A stretch of DNA of 64,000 bases from Mycobacterium intermedium (GTDB lineage: Bacteria; Actinomycetota; Actinomycetes; Mycobacteriales; Mycobacteriaceae): the NCBI RefSeq assembly GCF_002086275.1, contig NZ_MVHT01000004.1, forward strand, positions 1 to 64,000, given 5' to 3'. A program made the translations under genes and the position numbers. Under the pieces are notes generated by a model. That model saw nothing but the letters and a program-made list of their open reading frames with translations, searched no databases and was not told where the DNA came from. Of this stretch, positions 45,810-55,052 are shown one piece after another (position 1 is the first letter of the stretch; each line of letters starts with the position of its first letter).

Positions 45810-46577
45810 CTACTGGGCGCCGCTAGGCACCTGGGAGGCCAGCCAGTCGCTGAATTTCGTGGGGTAGATGGTCGCCTCTTCGCCTTCGATGGGAACGATG
45901 CTCTTTTCATCCAGCACCGCGCCGTAATAGCGAGCAGCAGGGTCGGTCACCACCCGGCGCGGATCTCCCGTTGCCGCGAAGCGGTCGCGGATGAAGTCGT
46001 CCATGCCTTGCTTTTCGGGGCCGGCGATATTGATCACCCCGTTGACTGGTTCGCCTAAAGCCGCACGCGTGACCGCGGTGGCGACATCCGCGGCGGCAAT
46101 GGGCTGGAAGGCCCCGTGCGGTGCTCGAACGGTGTCGGCTTCGGTCAAAGAATCGGCAATGCCCCCAACGAATTCGAAGAACTGAGTGGCGCGCACGGTC
46201 GTGTATGGAGAACCCGATTCGGCGAGCACTTTCTCCTGGGCGATTTTGCCTCGCATGTAGCCGCTCTCAGCCGCCCGGTCGGCGCCCACGATCGAGAGCG
46301 CAACGTGGTTCTTCACGCCGGCAGCCCGCTCCGCCGCCAGGAGGTTGCGGGTGGAGGTGGTGAAGAAGTTCAGCACGTCCGCATCGGACCACGACGGCGA
46401 ATTGGACACGTCCACCACCACGTCGGCGCCCTTGACGGCCTCGGCGACGCCTTCGCCCGTCAACGTGTTGACACCCGAACTCGGCGACGCCGATACCGCC
46501 TCGTGGCCCTGTTCGGAAAGCATGCGCACCACCTGCGACCCGATCAGCCCGGTCCCGCCGACCACCAAAACCTTCAT
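45810..46577 (-). CDS. NmrA-like NAD(P)-binding protein
   Basis: 255 residues from ATG 46577 (GGAGGG upstream). VLVVGGTGLIGSQVVRML carries GxxGxxG; ADVVVDVSNSP, HVALSIVGADR and YTTVRATQFFEF are typical of atypical SDRs of the NmrA/NAD(P)H-quinone-sensor group, which often act as redox sensors or reductases. No YxxxK. Located between the big LuxR gene (88 bp upstream) and an SDR (27 bp downstream), same direction. Confidence 0.87.
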   Translation of the reverse strand: MKVLVVGGTGLIGSQVVRMLSEQGHEAVSASPSSGVNTLTGEGVAEAVKGADVVVDVSNSPSWSDADVLNFFTTSTRNLLAAERAAGVKNHVALSIVGADRAAESGYMRGKIAQEKVLAESGSPYTTVRATQFFEFVGGIADSLTEADTVRAPHGAFQPIAAADVATAVTRAALGEPVNGVINIAGPEKQGMDDFIRDRFAATGDPRRVVTDPAARYYGAVLDEKSIVPIEGEEATIYPTKFSDWLASQVPSGAQ

Positions 46578-46665
46578 GAGTACGCCCTCCCGATGTTGCG
46601 CGATGAACTGGTATGTCCAGCATCGCCCGACCCCTGGGCCGCAGGAACCCTTGAAAGTCCGTAGT

Positions 46666-49464
46666 TCACCCCGTGATGGCGCCACGCAGTTGCCGACGCG
46701 ACTTGATGCCGAGCTTCACGAACACCTTGCGCAGATGCCATTCCACGGTGTGGGTACTGATGAACAACTGCGCCGCGATCTCCGGGTTGGTCAGGCCTTC
46801 ACCGGCCAGCCGAGCGATCTGCGCCTCCTGGGCCGTCAGCTCGCTGCCCGATGCGGCAGATCGCTTGCTCACCTTCTGTCCCGTCACCAGCAGCTCTCGA
46901 CGGGCACGTTCGGCGAACGCGTCGGCGCCCATTCGCGCGAACATCTCGTGCGCGGTGTGCAGCTGCGCCCGGGCGTCGACGCGGCGGTTGCATCGGCGCA
47001 GCCACTCGCCGTAGATCAGGCGGGCTCGAGCGAGGTGGACGGCGATCCGCGTGTTGCTCAGTCTGTCGATCGCCTCCTGGTAGAGGCTTTCGCATTGCTG
47101 ATCATCGGCCAGCAACGCCCGGGATCGAGCCAAAATACCTGCGGCCCAATCCGTTCCGCTGTTCACCGCGCGCTCTTCCAGTTGTCGGAGCGCGTCCAGG
47201 GCCGTCTGCCGCTCGCCGGTTCGGGCACCGGCCTCGATGAGTTCGACGAGCGACCAGCCGAACAGGCCCAAGTCCTCGTCGTCGCAAGCGCGACGGGCGG
47301 CGGTGAAGGCGTCCTCGTAGCGTCCGATCCCGTTGTACAACAGGGCGGCGGTGTAACTCGTCAGGCCGACGACGCGTCCCTCGCCCCGGGCGACCCCGTC
47401 GGCGAGCGCCGATTCGATCAGCTTCAACCCGTCGGCCTCGGCGCCGCGCAAGGCCGCCAACAACACCGAGTGATACTTGAGCGGCGCGTAACCCGTTGCC
47501 GCGGTGATGGCATCGGCTTCCTCGATGAGCGCTGAGGCCGCGTTGAATTCGCCGGCCTGCACGTGCACCCCCGCGCGGTAAACCAGAGCCATCGGCAATA
47601 CGGCAAGCGCACCCGAGTCGCGGGCGAGTCGCACCGCGTGGGTGGCCAGATGGTGCCAGGTCTCGTCGTCCCACAACTCGTGCGCTGCCGATTCTTGGAC
47701 GATGGGGAAGGCCTGCCAGAACCATCGCAGGCCGTCGGCGTCGTCGCGCTCAGCTTCCGTACGCAGCAGGGCCAGCGCGTCGCGCAGCGTCGACAGGCTC
47801 GCCGCGTGACCGTCGGTGGCCCGGATGGCGATGCCGTCCAACAACAGGTCCACGGCCCGTACCGGCGAGGCTGCGGGGGGAGCCGTGCGCGCCGCTGCCG
47901 CTGTCATCGGGATGCCGCCGTAGGGGCACAGTCGGCCGCCGAACAGCGCCGCTCCTACCGCCTCCAGGTATGTCTCCCTGGACTGCGCGATGTCGAGGTC
48001 GGCAAGTTTTCGAGCCGCATCCAGCAGGCCGACTGCCGCATCCGACACCGTCGGCGCATCGACCTCGCCGCTGCGGCTCCTGGCGAACACGATCTGGGCG
48101 CGCAGTCTGGCGATCCGGGCCTGCTGCAACGTGTCCAGTGATGCGGATTCCGCGACCCTGATCAACTCGTCGGCGGCGTCGAAGGCGGCGGCGTCGCGCT
48201 TGGCCTGAGCGGCGGCGAGCGCTCGGGCGCCGCGGCGCGCCGGGTCGGAGGTCAGCTCGGTGGCGCGCGCCAAGAACGCGGCCGCGGCAGCCATGCCCCC
48301 GCGGGCCTGGGCGCGGTCCGCCGAGCGCTCCAGTTGAACCGCGACCGACTCGTCGGGCCCGTCGGCCGCGATTGCGAGATGCCACGCGCGCCGGTCCGGG
48401 TCGGCGTCGGAGTCGGTTGCCTCAGCCAGGGCCCGGTGGGCGCGTCGGCGTTCCATCAAATCCGCGCTGCGGTAGGCGGCCGAGCGCACCAGCGGATGGC
48501 GGAAACGCACCCGGGTGCCTACGTCGATCAGCCCGGCCGCCTCGGCTCCGGTCGCCGCGTCGTTGGGCAGGCCCTGCTGGTCGGCGGCGCGCATCAGCAG
48601 CGCGGCATCTCCTACCGGCTCCGCCGCGGCGGTCAACAACAGCTGTTGGGTATGGCCCGGCAACGAACGGATCCGACGGACAAAGGCCTGCTCGATCTGC
48701 CCGACCAGTGGCCGCGCGTCGGGGCGCCCGAATCCACCCGCCAACTCCTCGACCGTCAGGCCCTTCGGCAATTCCAACAAGGCCAACGGATTGCCCCGAG
48801 TTTCGGCGACGATGCGGTCGCGCACCTGGTTGTCCAGCCGGCCGGGGATGACCGAATCCAGCAGCGCGCGGGCATCGGCGGGGTTGAGCCCCTCGACGCT
48901 CAACTCGGGCAGACCGGCCAGGTCGTCGCGTCGTTCCTCGAGTGAGTCGTCGCGTACCGCAAAGATCATCGCGACGGGTTCGGCGATCAGGCGACGCGCC
49001 ACAAATGCCAACGTTTGTGCCGATACGCGGTCGAGCCACTGTGCGTCGTCGACGAGCGCGATGAGGGGCCGGGTTTCGGTTGCCGCGCCAACCAGGGTCA
49101 GCACGGCCAGACCGACCAGGAAGCGGTCGGGCGCCGAGCCGACCTTGCGGCCGAACGCGACGTCCAGCGCATCCCGCTGGGGCGCTGGGAGGTTGCCGAA
49201 GCAGTCCATCAACGGTGCGCACAGTTGATGCAAAGCCGCGAACGGAAGTTCCATTTCGGATTCCACGCCGGCCACCCGCGTCATCCGGAACCCCGAGGCT
49301 CCCTCGGCGACGAAGTCCAGCAGCGCGGTCTTGCCGATACCCGCCTCGCCGCGCAAGACGAGCACCTGGCTCTGGCCCGAGCGAGCCAGGGACGTCGACC
49401 GTTCCAGAGTCGTGCATTCCGCTCGGCGACCCTGCAATCGTAAAGCTCGATCGGTGTTGACCAC
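46666..49464 (-). CDS. Large LuxR-family ATPase regulator (STAND/LAL type)
   Basis: 932 residues from GTG 49464. N-terminal AAA/STAND ATPase with Walker A RGEAGIGKTALL (~38-49) and Walker B LIALVDDAQWLD, long helical repeat middle, and a C-terminal LuxR HTH (LTAQEAQIARLAGEGLTNPEIAAQLFIS, then HTVEWHLRKVFVKLGI). No cyclase domain, unlike its neighbour at 41785. It is divergent from the SDR at 49552 with the TTAAATCAA-N4-TTGACTTAA palindrome in between, and may share that control. Heads a possible three-gene run with the NmrA-like and SDR genes. Confidence 0.92.
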   Translation of the reverse strand: MVNTDRALRLQGRRAECTTLERSTSLARSGQSQVLVLRGEAGIGKTALLDFVAEGASGFRMTRVAGVESEMELPFAALHQLCAPLMDCFGNLPAPQRDALDVAFGRKVGSAPDRFLVGLAVLTLVGAATETRPLIALVDDAQWLDRVSAQTLAFVARRLIAEPVAMIFAVRDDSLEERRDDLAGLPELSVEGLNPADARALLDSVIPGRLDNQVRDRIVAETRGNPLALLELPKGLTVEELAGGFGRPDARPLVGQIEQAFVRRIRSLPGHTQQLLLTAAAEPVGDAALLMRAADQQGLPNDAATGAEAAGLIDVGTRVRFRHPLVRSAAYRSADLMERRRAHRALAEATDSDADPDRRAWHLAIAADGPDESVAVQLERSADRAQARGGMAAAAAFLARATELTSDPARRGARALAAAQAKRDAAAFDAADELIRVAESASLDTLQQARIARLRAQIVFARSRSGEVDAPTVSDAAVGLLDAARKLADLDIAQSRETYLEAVGAALFGGRLCPYGGIPMTAAAARTAPPAASPVRAVDLLLDGIAIRATDGHAASLSTLRDALALLRTEAERDDADGLRWFWQAFPIVQESAAHELWDDETWHHLATHAVRLARDSGALAVLPMALVYRAGVHVQAGEFNAASALIEEADAITAATGYAPLKYHSVLLAALRGAEADGLKLIESALADGVARGEGRVVGLTSYTAALLYNGIGRYEDAFTAARRACDDEDLGLFGWSLVELIEAGARTGERQTALDALRQLEERAVNSGTDWAAGILARSRALLADDQQCESLYQEAIDRLSNTRIAVHLARARLIYGEWLRRCNRRVDARAQLHTAHEMFARMGADAFAERARRELLVTGQKVSKRSAASGSELTAQEAQIARLAGEGLTNPEIAAQLFISTHTVEWHLRKVFVKLGIKSRRQLRGAITG

Positions 49465-49502
49465 TGTTGCCGATGACCCTACCCATTCCGGTGAGCAGGG
49501 CG

Positions 49503-49524
49503 TTAAATCAATTGCTTGACTTAA
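49503..49524. promoter_or_regulatory. Operator palindrome TTAAATCAA-TTGC-TTGACTTAA (copy 1 of 2)
   Basis: 22-bp inverted repeat with nine-base arms (one mismatch) between the divergent LuxR gene and the SDR gene, 28 bp before the SDR start. An almost identical copy (one base different) lies before the TetR gene at 51725. Strong candidate site for that TetR protein. Confidence 0.8.
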
Positions 49525-49551
49525 TAGCAGCGACGCCGATTAACTCGTCGT

Positions 49552-50370
49552 GTGGTCAACGAACTGGCGGACAATGTTGCCATTGTCACCGGCGGAGCCT
49601 CTGGCATCGGTCGTGGCCTGGTCGAACGGTTTGTGGCCGAAGGCGCCCGGGTGGTCATCGGCGATATCGAAACCGACGCGGGGGAAGCCCTCGCGGATGC
49701 GCTCGGCCCCGCGGCGTTGTTCCGGCGCACGGACGTCGCCGATCCCGCACAGGTAGCGGGGCTGGTGGCGACGGCGGTCGAGCGCTTCGGCGGTCTGCAC
49801 GTGATGGTGAACAACGCCGGGATTTCGGGACCCTTGCGGCGCTTGCTCGACGACGATTTCGCGGATTTCCACCGCATCATGGCGGTCAACGTCCTTGGGG
49901 TGATGGCCGGGACCCGCGATGCCGCACGACACATGGCCACCAACGGCGGTGGGTCCATCATCAACCTGACCTCTATCGGCGGCATTCAAGCCGGCGGCGG
50001 GGTGGCTACCTACCGCGCGTCCAAAGCCGCGGTCATCCAATTCACCAAGTCCGCGGCGATCGAGCTGGCATCTCACGAGATTCGCGTCAACGCCATCGCG
50101 CCGGGCAACATACCGACGCCCATCCTGGCGTCGTCGGCCGAGGGCGTGGACCGCGAGGAACTCGAGCGCTTCGAGGCGAGGATTCGGCAGACCATGCGTG
50201 ACGACCGGCCGCTCAAGCGCGAAGGCACGCCCGACGATGTCGCGGAGGCGGCGTTGTACCTCGCCACCGAGCGGTCCCGCTATGTCACCGGAATCGTGTT
50301 GCCTGTCGACGGGGGGACGGTAGCGGGCAAGGTGATCCGTTCCGGCAAGCGCCAAGACAAAGACAGGTAG
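49552..50370 (+). CDS. Short-chain dehydrogenase/reductase
   Basis: 272 residues from GTG 49552. TGGASGIG, DIETDAGE (acidic end of beta2, suggesting NAD rather than NADP), NNAGISGP, catalytic Ser in NLTSIGG, YRASK and PVDGGTVAG. It likely oxidises an alcohol made by the P450 encoded 93 bp downstream. Expression is probably governed by the palindrome 28 bp upstream and the TetR gene at 51773. Confidence 0.9.
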   Translation: MVNELADNVAIVTGGASGIGRGLVERFVAEGARVVIGDIETDAGEALADALGPAALFRRTDVADPAQVAGLVATAVERFGGLHVMVNNAGISGPLRRLLDDDFADFHRIMAVNVLGVMAGTRDAARHMATNGGGSIINLTSIGGIQAGGGVATYRASKAAVIQFTKSAAIELASHEIRVNAIAPGNIPTPILASSAEGVDREELERFEARIRQTMRDDRPLKREGTPDDVAEAALYLATERSRYVTGIVLPVDGGTVAGKVIRSGKRQDKDR

Positions 50371-50463
50371 TCGACTACGCATGTGCTGCGTGGCTTCGGC
50401 GCCAAGGATTTAGGGCGAAGCCGTCAAGAAGGCACTTCTGCCAACCACCGCCCGGGGGCCGCC

Positions 50464-51708
50464 ATGACCATCACCGTTGATCGACCGTGTCCGAAGGTCT
50501 TCGATGCCGATCTGCCGCAGATCGACTACGAGGATTGCCAGAGCCCGGATGAGGCACACCAGATTATCAGCGAGGCGCGCCGCCGGGCGCCGATCGCAAT
50601 CGGGCCGCACGGGCCAGAGGTGCTCAGCTACGAACTCGTTCGAAATGTGCTGCGCAATCACAGATTCCGGGTACCGCAAGGAATGTTCCTGGCCGCGCAG
50701 GGAATCACGAATGGTCCGCTCTGGGACCGGGTGGCTACCAGCCTGATCAGTCTCGACGGGCCAGCGCATCACCGCCTGCGGCGACTGGTCTGCAAAGCCT
50801 TCACCCCACGCGCCACCGCGCGACTACGCACGACGGTCATCGACGTGATCAACGAGCTCGTCGACGGCCAGACGGGCAGCCGACGTTGCGATGTGGTGAC
50901 CGACATCGCCCGCCAATATCCGATCCCGATCATCTGTGCGCTCCTGGGCGCACCGTCGCAGGATTGGGAGCTGTTCTCGGCCTGGACGGAAGACATCTTC
51001 AAGGTCTTCGACTGGAACGTCGCCGAACACGAGCGGGTCATCCTGGCGGCGTGGGAGGCGCTGGACGCCTACATCGACGAGATGGTCGCCGCCCGACGCC
51101 AAACATTGACCGACGATCTGCTTTCGGAGCTGATTCGCGCCGAGGACGACGGCGACAGCCTGAGCGCCGACGAGCTGCGGATGCTGGCAGCGGGCCTGTT
51201 GATGGCCGGCACCGACACCACGCGAAATCAGCTGGCCGCCTCGGTGCAGGTGTTATGTGACCACCCCGAGCAGTGGGCCCTACTTGGCCGACGCCCCGAG
51301 CTTGCGACGAACGCGGTGGAGGAGACGATGCGCCACTCGCCCATCGCACCCGCGATGCTCCGCATCGCTCTTGAGGACGTAGAACTTGCCGGCGTCATGA
51401 TCCCGGCCGGCACCCTGGTCCTGGCGAATATGGCAGCGGCGAACCGCGATCCCGCTGTCTACGACGATCCCGACCGCCTCGACATCACCCGCGATGGCGC
51501 ACCGGCGATGCAGACATTCGGCGCCGGCATGCACTACTGCCTCGGCGCAAATCTCGCCAGACTCGAGCTCGCCGAGGCTCTTTCGATCATGGCTCGGCGC
51601 ATGCCCAACGCTCGGCGCACCGGTCCGGCCCCGTGGAAGCCGCTGAGCGGCATAAGCGGACCGACCACGCTGCCTATCGAGTTCGACTCCGAACAGCCGG
51701 CCGCCTAG
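50464..51708 (+). CDS. Cytochrome P450
   Basis: 414 residues from ATG 50464 (GGGGG upstream); the frame continues 27 codons further but without a site. Typical soluble class I P450: AGTDTT in the I helix, EETMRHSP with ExxR, and heme loop FGAGMHYCLGANLAR with Cys359. Electron donor may be the ferredoxin encoded at 52440. Second gene after the SDR, both behind the first TTAAATCAA palindrome. Substrate unknown; operon context suggests ring or side-chain hydroxylation. Confidence 0.92.
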   Translation: MTITVDRPCPKVFDADLPQIDYEDCQSPDEAHQIISEARRRAPIAIGPHGPEVLSYELVRNVLRNHRFRVPQGMFLAAQGITNGPLWDRVATSLISLDGPAHHRLRRLVCKAFTPRATARLRTTVIDVINELVDGQTGSRRCDVVTDIARQYPIPIICALLGAPSQDWELFSAWTEDIFKVFDWNVAEHERVILAAWEALDAYIDEMVAARRQTLTDDLLSELIRAEDDGDSLSADELRMLAAGLLMAGTDTTRNQLAASVQVLCDHPEQWALLGRRPELATNAVEETMRHSPIAPAMLRIALEDVELAGVMIPAGTLVLANMAAANRDPAVYDDPDRLDITRDGAPAMQTFGAGMHYCLGANLARLELAEALSIMARRMPNARRTGPAPWKPLSGISGPTTLPIEFDSEQPAA

Positions 51709-51724
51709 CGCGAGCGGAGCAACA

Positions 51725-51746
51725 TTAAATCAATCGCTTGACTTAA
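51725..51746. promoter_or_regulatory. Operator palindrome TTAAATCAA-TCGC-TTGACTTAA (copy 2 of 2)
   Basis: Identical to the site at 49503 except for one spacer base. It lies between the P450 stop and the TetR start, 27 bp before the latter, the expected place for autoregulation. Confidence 0.82.
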
Positions 51747-51772
51747 AACCGTGCAGGCGGTTGACTGGCGGA

Positions 51773-52429
51773 ATGACCACCCTCGGCAGGCCCGTGCGCA
51801 GCGAGCGGGCCAGTTCCACGCAGGAGGCCATCCTGGTGGCGGCCGAGCGGCTGTTCGCCGAGCACGGTGTGTTCGCGGTCTCCAATCGGCAGGTCAGCGA
51901 GGCCGCCGGCCAGGGCAACAACGCCGCGGTGGGCTACCACTTCGGCACCAAAGCCGACCTGGTCCGCGCGATAGAGCACAAGCATCGCGGCCCCATCGAC
52001 CAATTGCGGGAGCAGATGGTGGCGGCGCTGCCCGCTTCGGCCGGAATGCGGGACTGGGTGGCCTGTCTGGTCCGACCGCTGACCGACCACTTGGAGGAAC
52101 TCGGCAACCCGACGTGGTACGCACGCTTTGCCGCGCAGGCCATGACCGACCCCGCCTACCACAACATCGTCGTCAAGGACGCGCTCAGCTCACCGTCGCT
52201 GGTGCAGGTGATCGACGGAATCAACAGCTGCCTGCATGACCTGACGGTGAGCGTGCGTTCCGAACGAAACATCATGGCCCGCAACCTGTTGATGCACACC
52301 TGCGCGGATTTCGAGCGGGCGCTCGCAGCAGGCACCGCGGCGCCGCACTGGTCCTGGCGGGCGGCGGCCACCGGCCTCATCGACGCGATCGTGGGCCTGT
52401 GGTTGGCACCCGTTACTGAGTCCGATTAA
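51773..52429 (+). CDS. TetR-family transcriptional regulator
   Basis: 218 residues from ATG 51773. N-terminal HTH: TQEAILVAAERLFAEHG, then NRQVSEAAGQGNNAAVGYHFGTKADLVRAI, the classic TetR recognition-helix pattern; the rest is a helical ligand/dimer domain. Two near-identical 22-bp palindromes lie before its own gene and before the SDR-P450 pair, so it most likely represses both units. The downstream ferredoxin-P450-amidohydrolase-M24-CoA-transferase genes run in the same direction and may be read from this promoter. Confidence 0.92.
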   Translation: MTTLGRPVRSERASSTQEAILVAAERLFAEHGVFAVSNRQVSEAAGQGNNAAVGYHFGTKADLVRAIEHKHRGPIDQLREQMVAALPASAGMRDWVACLVRPLTDHLEELGNPTWYARFAAQAMTDPAYHNIVVKDALSSPSLVQVIDGINSCLHDLTVSVRSERNIMARNLLMHTCADFERALAAGTAAPHWSWRAAATGLIDAIVGLWLAPVTESD

Positions 52430-52439
52430 GAGCAGATTG

Positions 52440-52634
52440 ATGAAAATAGTTGTAAACCAAGATATTTGCGCCTCATCGGGCAACTGCGTCATGAACGCGC
52501 CCGAGGTGTTCGACCAGCGTGACGAGGACGGCGTCGTCGTCCTGCTCAACGCGAACCCTCCGGCCGAGCTGGCCGAGGGCGCCCGCAAAGCCGCCGCTTT
52601 TTGTCCGGCGATGGCGATCCAGATCGAGGAGTGA
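52440..52634 (+). CDS. [3Fe-4S]-type ferredoxin, P450 partner
   Basis: 64 residues. Ligands Cys10 and Cys16 in CASSGNC and a third Cys in AFCPAMAI; the position between the first two, which is a fourth Cys in [4Fe-4S] ferredoxins, is Ser13. This C-xx-X-xx-C...CP pattern is the mycobacterial P450-associated ferredoxin class, in which residue X varies. The P450 start codon (52637) follows at once, making the pairing clear. ATG 52440 is used; TTG 52437 precedes it. Confidence 0.93.
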   Translation: MKIVVNQDICASSGNCVMNAPEVFDQRDEDGVVVLLNANPPAELAEGARKAAAFCPAMAIQIEE

Positions 52635-52636
52635 CC

Positions 52637-53878
52637 GTGTCGGAAACGCTGGCAACCACACCGGACGTCGACCCCGGGATACCCGACTATCCGATGGCCC
52701 GCGCGGCTGGGTGCCCGTTCGCGCCGCCTCCGGACGTGATGGCGCTGGCAGCGGCCACGCCGCTCAGTCGCGTCCGGATCTGGGACGGCAGCACTCCCTG
52801 GCTCATCACCGGTTACGAGCAATGCCGGGAACTGTTCTCCGACGCGCGCGTCAGCGTGGACGACCGCATCCCCGGGTTTCCGCACTGGAATGCCGGCATG
52901 CTGGCCACGGTGCACAAGCGGCCGCGATCGGTCTTCACCTCCGACGGCGAGGAGCACACCCGGTTCCGGCGAATGTTGTCCAAGCCGTTCACGTTTCGTC
53001 GCGTCGAAGGTCTGCGCCCCACCATCCAGCAGATCACCGACCAACACATCGACGCGATTTTGGCGGGCCCGCAGCCGGCCGACATCGTCACCGCTCTGGC
53101 CCTGCCGGTCCCGTCGCTGGTGATCAGCCAACTGCTCGGTGTGCCCTACGAGGACGCCGCACTGTTCCAGGAGCATGCCAACGTCGGTCTGGCCCGCTAC
53201 GCGACGGGCGAGGAAACGGCCAAGGGCGCGATCAGCCTGTACAAGTACATCATCAAGCTGGTCGAGGCCAAGATGGAGAACCCGGCCGAAGACGCGGTCT
53301 CGGACTTGGCCGAACGGGTCAAGGCCGGCGAACTCAGTGTGAAAGAAGCCGCACAGCTGGCCAATGGACTGCTGGTTGCCGGCCACGAAACCACCGCGAA
53401 CATGATTGGGCTTGGCGTGCTCGCCCTGCTCGAAAACCCCGACCAGGCAGCCGTATTGCGTGATGCCGAAGATCCCAAGATCGTCGCCAATGCGGTCGAG
53501 GAGCTACTGCGCTACCTCAGCATCATCCAGAACGGCCAGCGCCGCGTCGCCGTCGAAGACATCCCTATCGCCGGCCAGGTCATCAAAGCCGGCGAAGGAA
53601 TAATCATCGACCTGGCCCCGGCGAACTGGGACCCGCACGCGTTCACCGACCCCGACCGGCTCTACCTGCACCGCTCGGGCGCCGACCGCAATGTCGCATT
53701 CGGTTACGGCCGGCACCAGTGCGTGGGCCAGCAGCTGGCACGTGCGGAACTGCAGATCGTCTACCGCACGCTGCTTCGCCGGATTCCCACGCTCGCCCTT
53801 GCCGTTCCGATCGACGAGATCCCCCTCAAGCATGACCGGCTCGCCTACGGCGTTTACGAACTGCCGGTCACCTGGTGA
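52637..53878 (+). CDS. Cytochrome P450
   Basis: 413 residues from GTG 52637, preceded by GAGGAG at six bases, a site located in the last codons of the ferredoxin. AGHETTAN in the I helix, VEELLRY with ExxR, and FGYGRHQCVGQQLAR with Cys362. The acidic opening (DPGIPDYPMARAAGCPFAPPPDV) resembles the CYP105/CYP107-like actinobacterial groups. Reduced by the ferredoxin encoded immediately upstream. The amidohydrolase gene follows after 10 bp. Confidence 0.92.
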   Translation: MSETLATTPDVDPGIPDYPMARAAGCPFAPPPDVMALAAATPLSRVRIWDGSTPWLITGYEQCRELFSDARVSVDDRIPGFPHWNAGMLATVHKRPRSVFTSDGEEHTRFRRMLSKPFTFRRVEGLRPTIQQITDQHIDAILAGPQPADIVTALALPVPSLVISQLLGVPYEDAALFQEHANVGLARYATGEETAKGAISLYKYIIKLVEAKMENPAEDAVSDLAERVKAGELSVKEAAQLANGLLVAGHETTANMIGLGVLALLENPDQAAVLRDAEDPKIVANAVEELLRYLSIIQNGQRRVAVEDIPIAGQVIKAGEGIIIDLAPANWDPHAFTDPDRLYLHRSGADRNVAFGYGRHQCVGQQLARAELQIVYRTLLRRIPTLALAVPIDEIPLKHDRLAYGVYELPVTW

Positions 53879-53888
53879 AAGGTCAACG

Positions 53889-55052
53889 ATGACAACAGCA
53901 AGCACCTTGTACCCGCCCGGAGGCTTTGGCGCGCCGAAGGATCGGCGCGGGCACGCCAGCGGCAGCGACGTCGGTCTGCCCGAGGGAACCGTGGTGTTCT
54001 CCGCGGACAACCACATTTCTCTGGCCGCAGACATCTTTTACGAACGTTTCCCCGACGACCTCAAAGACAAGGCGCCGCGCATCTGGTACGAGGACGGCGC
54101 CTACCAAGTGGGCCGCAAAGGACAGTCGTTCCTGCCCGGGGACTTCAGCGCGGTGCTTATGCAGTACGACGACCTGCCGGGCGCGGCGAGCACCAACATC
54201 GAGGCCCGTATTCAGGAGTTGCGGGAGGACGGCGTCGACAAGGAACTCGCCTTCCCGAACGCCGTTCTGGCCCTTTTCCACTACCCTGACAAGAAACTGC
54301 GGGAGCTCGCGTTCCGGATCTACAACGAGTACATCGCCGAACTGCAGGAGCGTTCGAACGGTCACTTCTACGGCGCCGGGCTGATCAACTGGTGGGACCC
54401 GGAAGGGACGCGCAAAACCCTGGCCGAGTTGAAGTCATTGGGGCTCAAGACGTTTCTGATGCCGCTCAACCCGGGCAAGGACGACGACGGCATCCCGATC
54501 GACTACGCGAGCACCAAGATGAGCGCCGTGTGGGACGAGATCGAGGCTGCCGGCCTCCCGCTCACCCACCACATCGGCGAGACCCCGCCGAAGAGCCCGT
54601 GCGAATTCAACAGCGTCGTCGTCGGGATGATGATCAACATCGACGGATTCCGGGAAACCTTCTCCAAGTACATCTTCGGCGGCATCCTCGATCAGCACCC
54701 AGCGCTGCGGATCGGCTGGTTCGAAGGCGGGATCGCCTGGGTGCCCTGGGCGCTGCAGGACGCCGAGCACCTGGTGGCGTCCTATCAGCACATGTTCAAC
54801 CGGCCGCTGGAACACGAGGTGCGCTACTACTGGGACAAACACATGAGCGCGTCGTTCATGGTCGACCCGCTGGGGCTGGAGTTGATCGACCGGATCGGCG
54901 TCACCAAGGTCATGTGGTCGTCGGACTACCCGCACAACGAAAGCACCTACGGCTACTCCGAGAAGTCGTTGGCAGCCGTCGTCAACGCCGTCGGCCCGGA
55001 GAAGGCGGTCCGAATCGTCAGCGACAACATCACCGAATTCCTGGGCCTGTGA
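53889..55052 (+). CDS. Amidohydrolase-2-family protein (metal-dependent hydrolase/decarboxylase fold)
   Basis: 387 residues from ATG 53889 (GAAAGG upstream). VVFSADNHISLAADIFYERFPDDLKDKAP corresponds to the SADxH start of actinobacterial amidohydrolase-2 proteins; LTHHIGETPP carries mid-barrel histidines and VMWSSDYPHNES the C-terminal metal Asp loop. Relatives include ACMSD-type decarboxylases and carbon-carbon hydrolases, so amide hydrolysis is not assured. Its stop overlaps the start of the M24 gene by 4 bp. Confidence 0.87.
   Translation: MTTASTLYPPGGFGAPKDRRGHASGSDVGLPEGTVVFSADNHISLAADIFYERFPDDLKDKAPRIWYEDGAYQVGRKGQSFLPGDFSAVLMQYDDLPGAASTNIEARIQELREDGVDKELAFPNAVLALFHYPDKKLRELAFRIYNEYIAELQERSNGHFYGAGLINWWDPEGTRKTLAELKSLGLKTFLMPLNPGKDDDGIPIDYASTKMSAVWDEIEAAGLPLTHHIGETPPKSPCEFNSVVVGMMINIDGFRETFSKYIFGGILDQHPALRIGWFEGGIAWVPWALQDAEHLVASYQHMFNRPLEHEVRYYWDKHMSASFMVDPLGLELIDRIGVTKVMWSSDYPHNESTYGYSEKSLAAVVNAVGPEKAVRIVSDNITEFLGL

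Noticed and set aside
54392..55048. Upstream extension of the first M24 protein to 624 residues
   Set aside because: The extra 219 residues overlap the amidohydrolase in another frame and are Arg-rich; GTG 55049 with a 4-bp overlap is the natural start.
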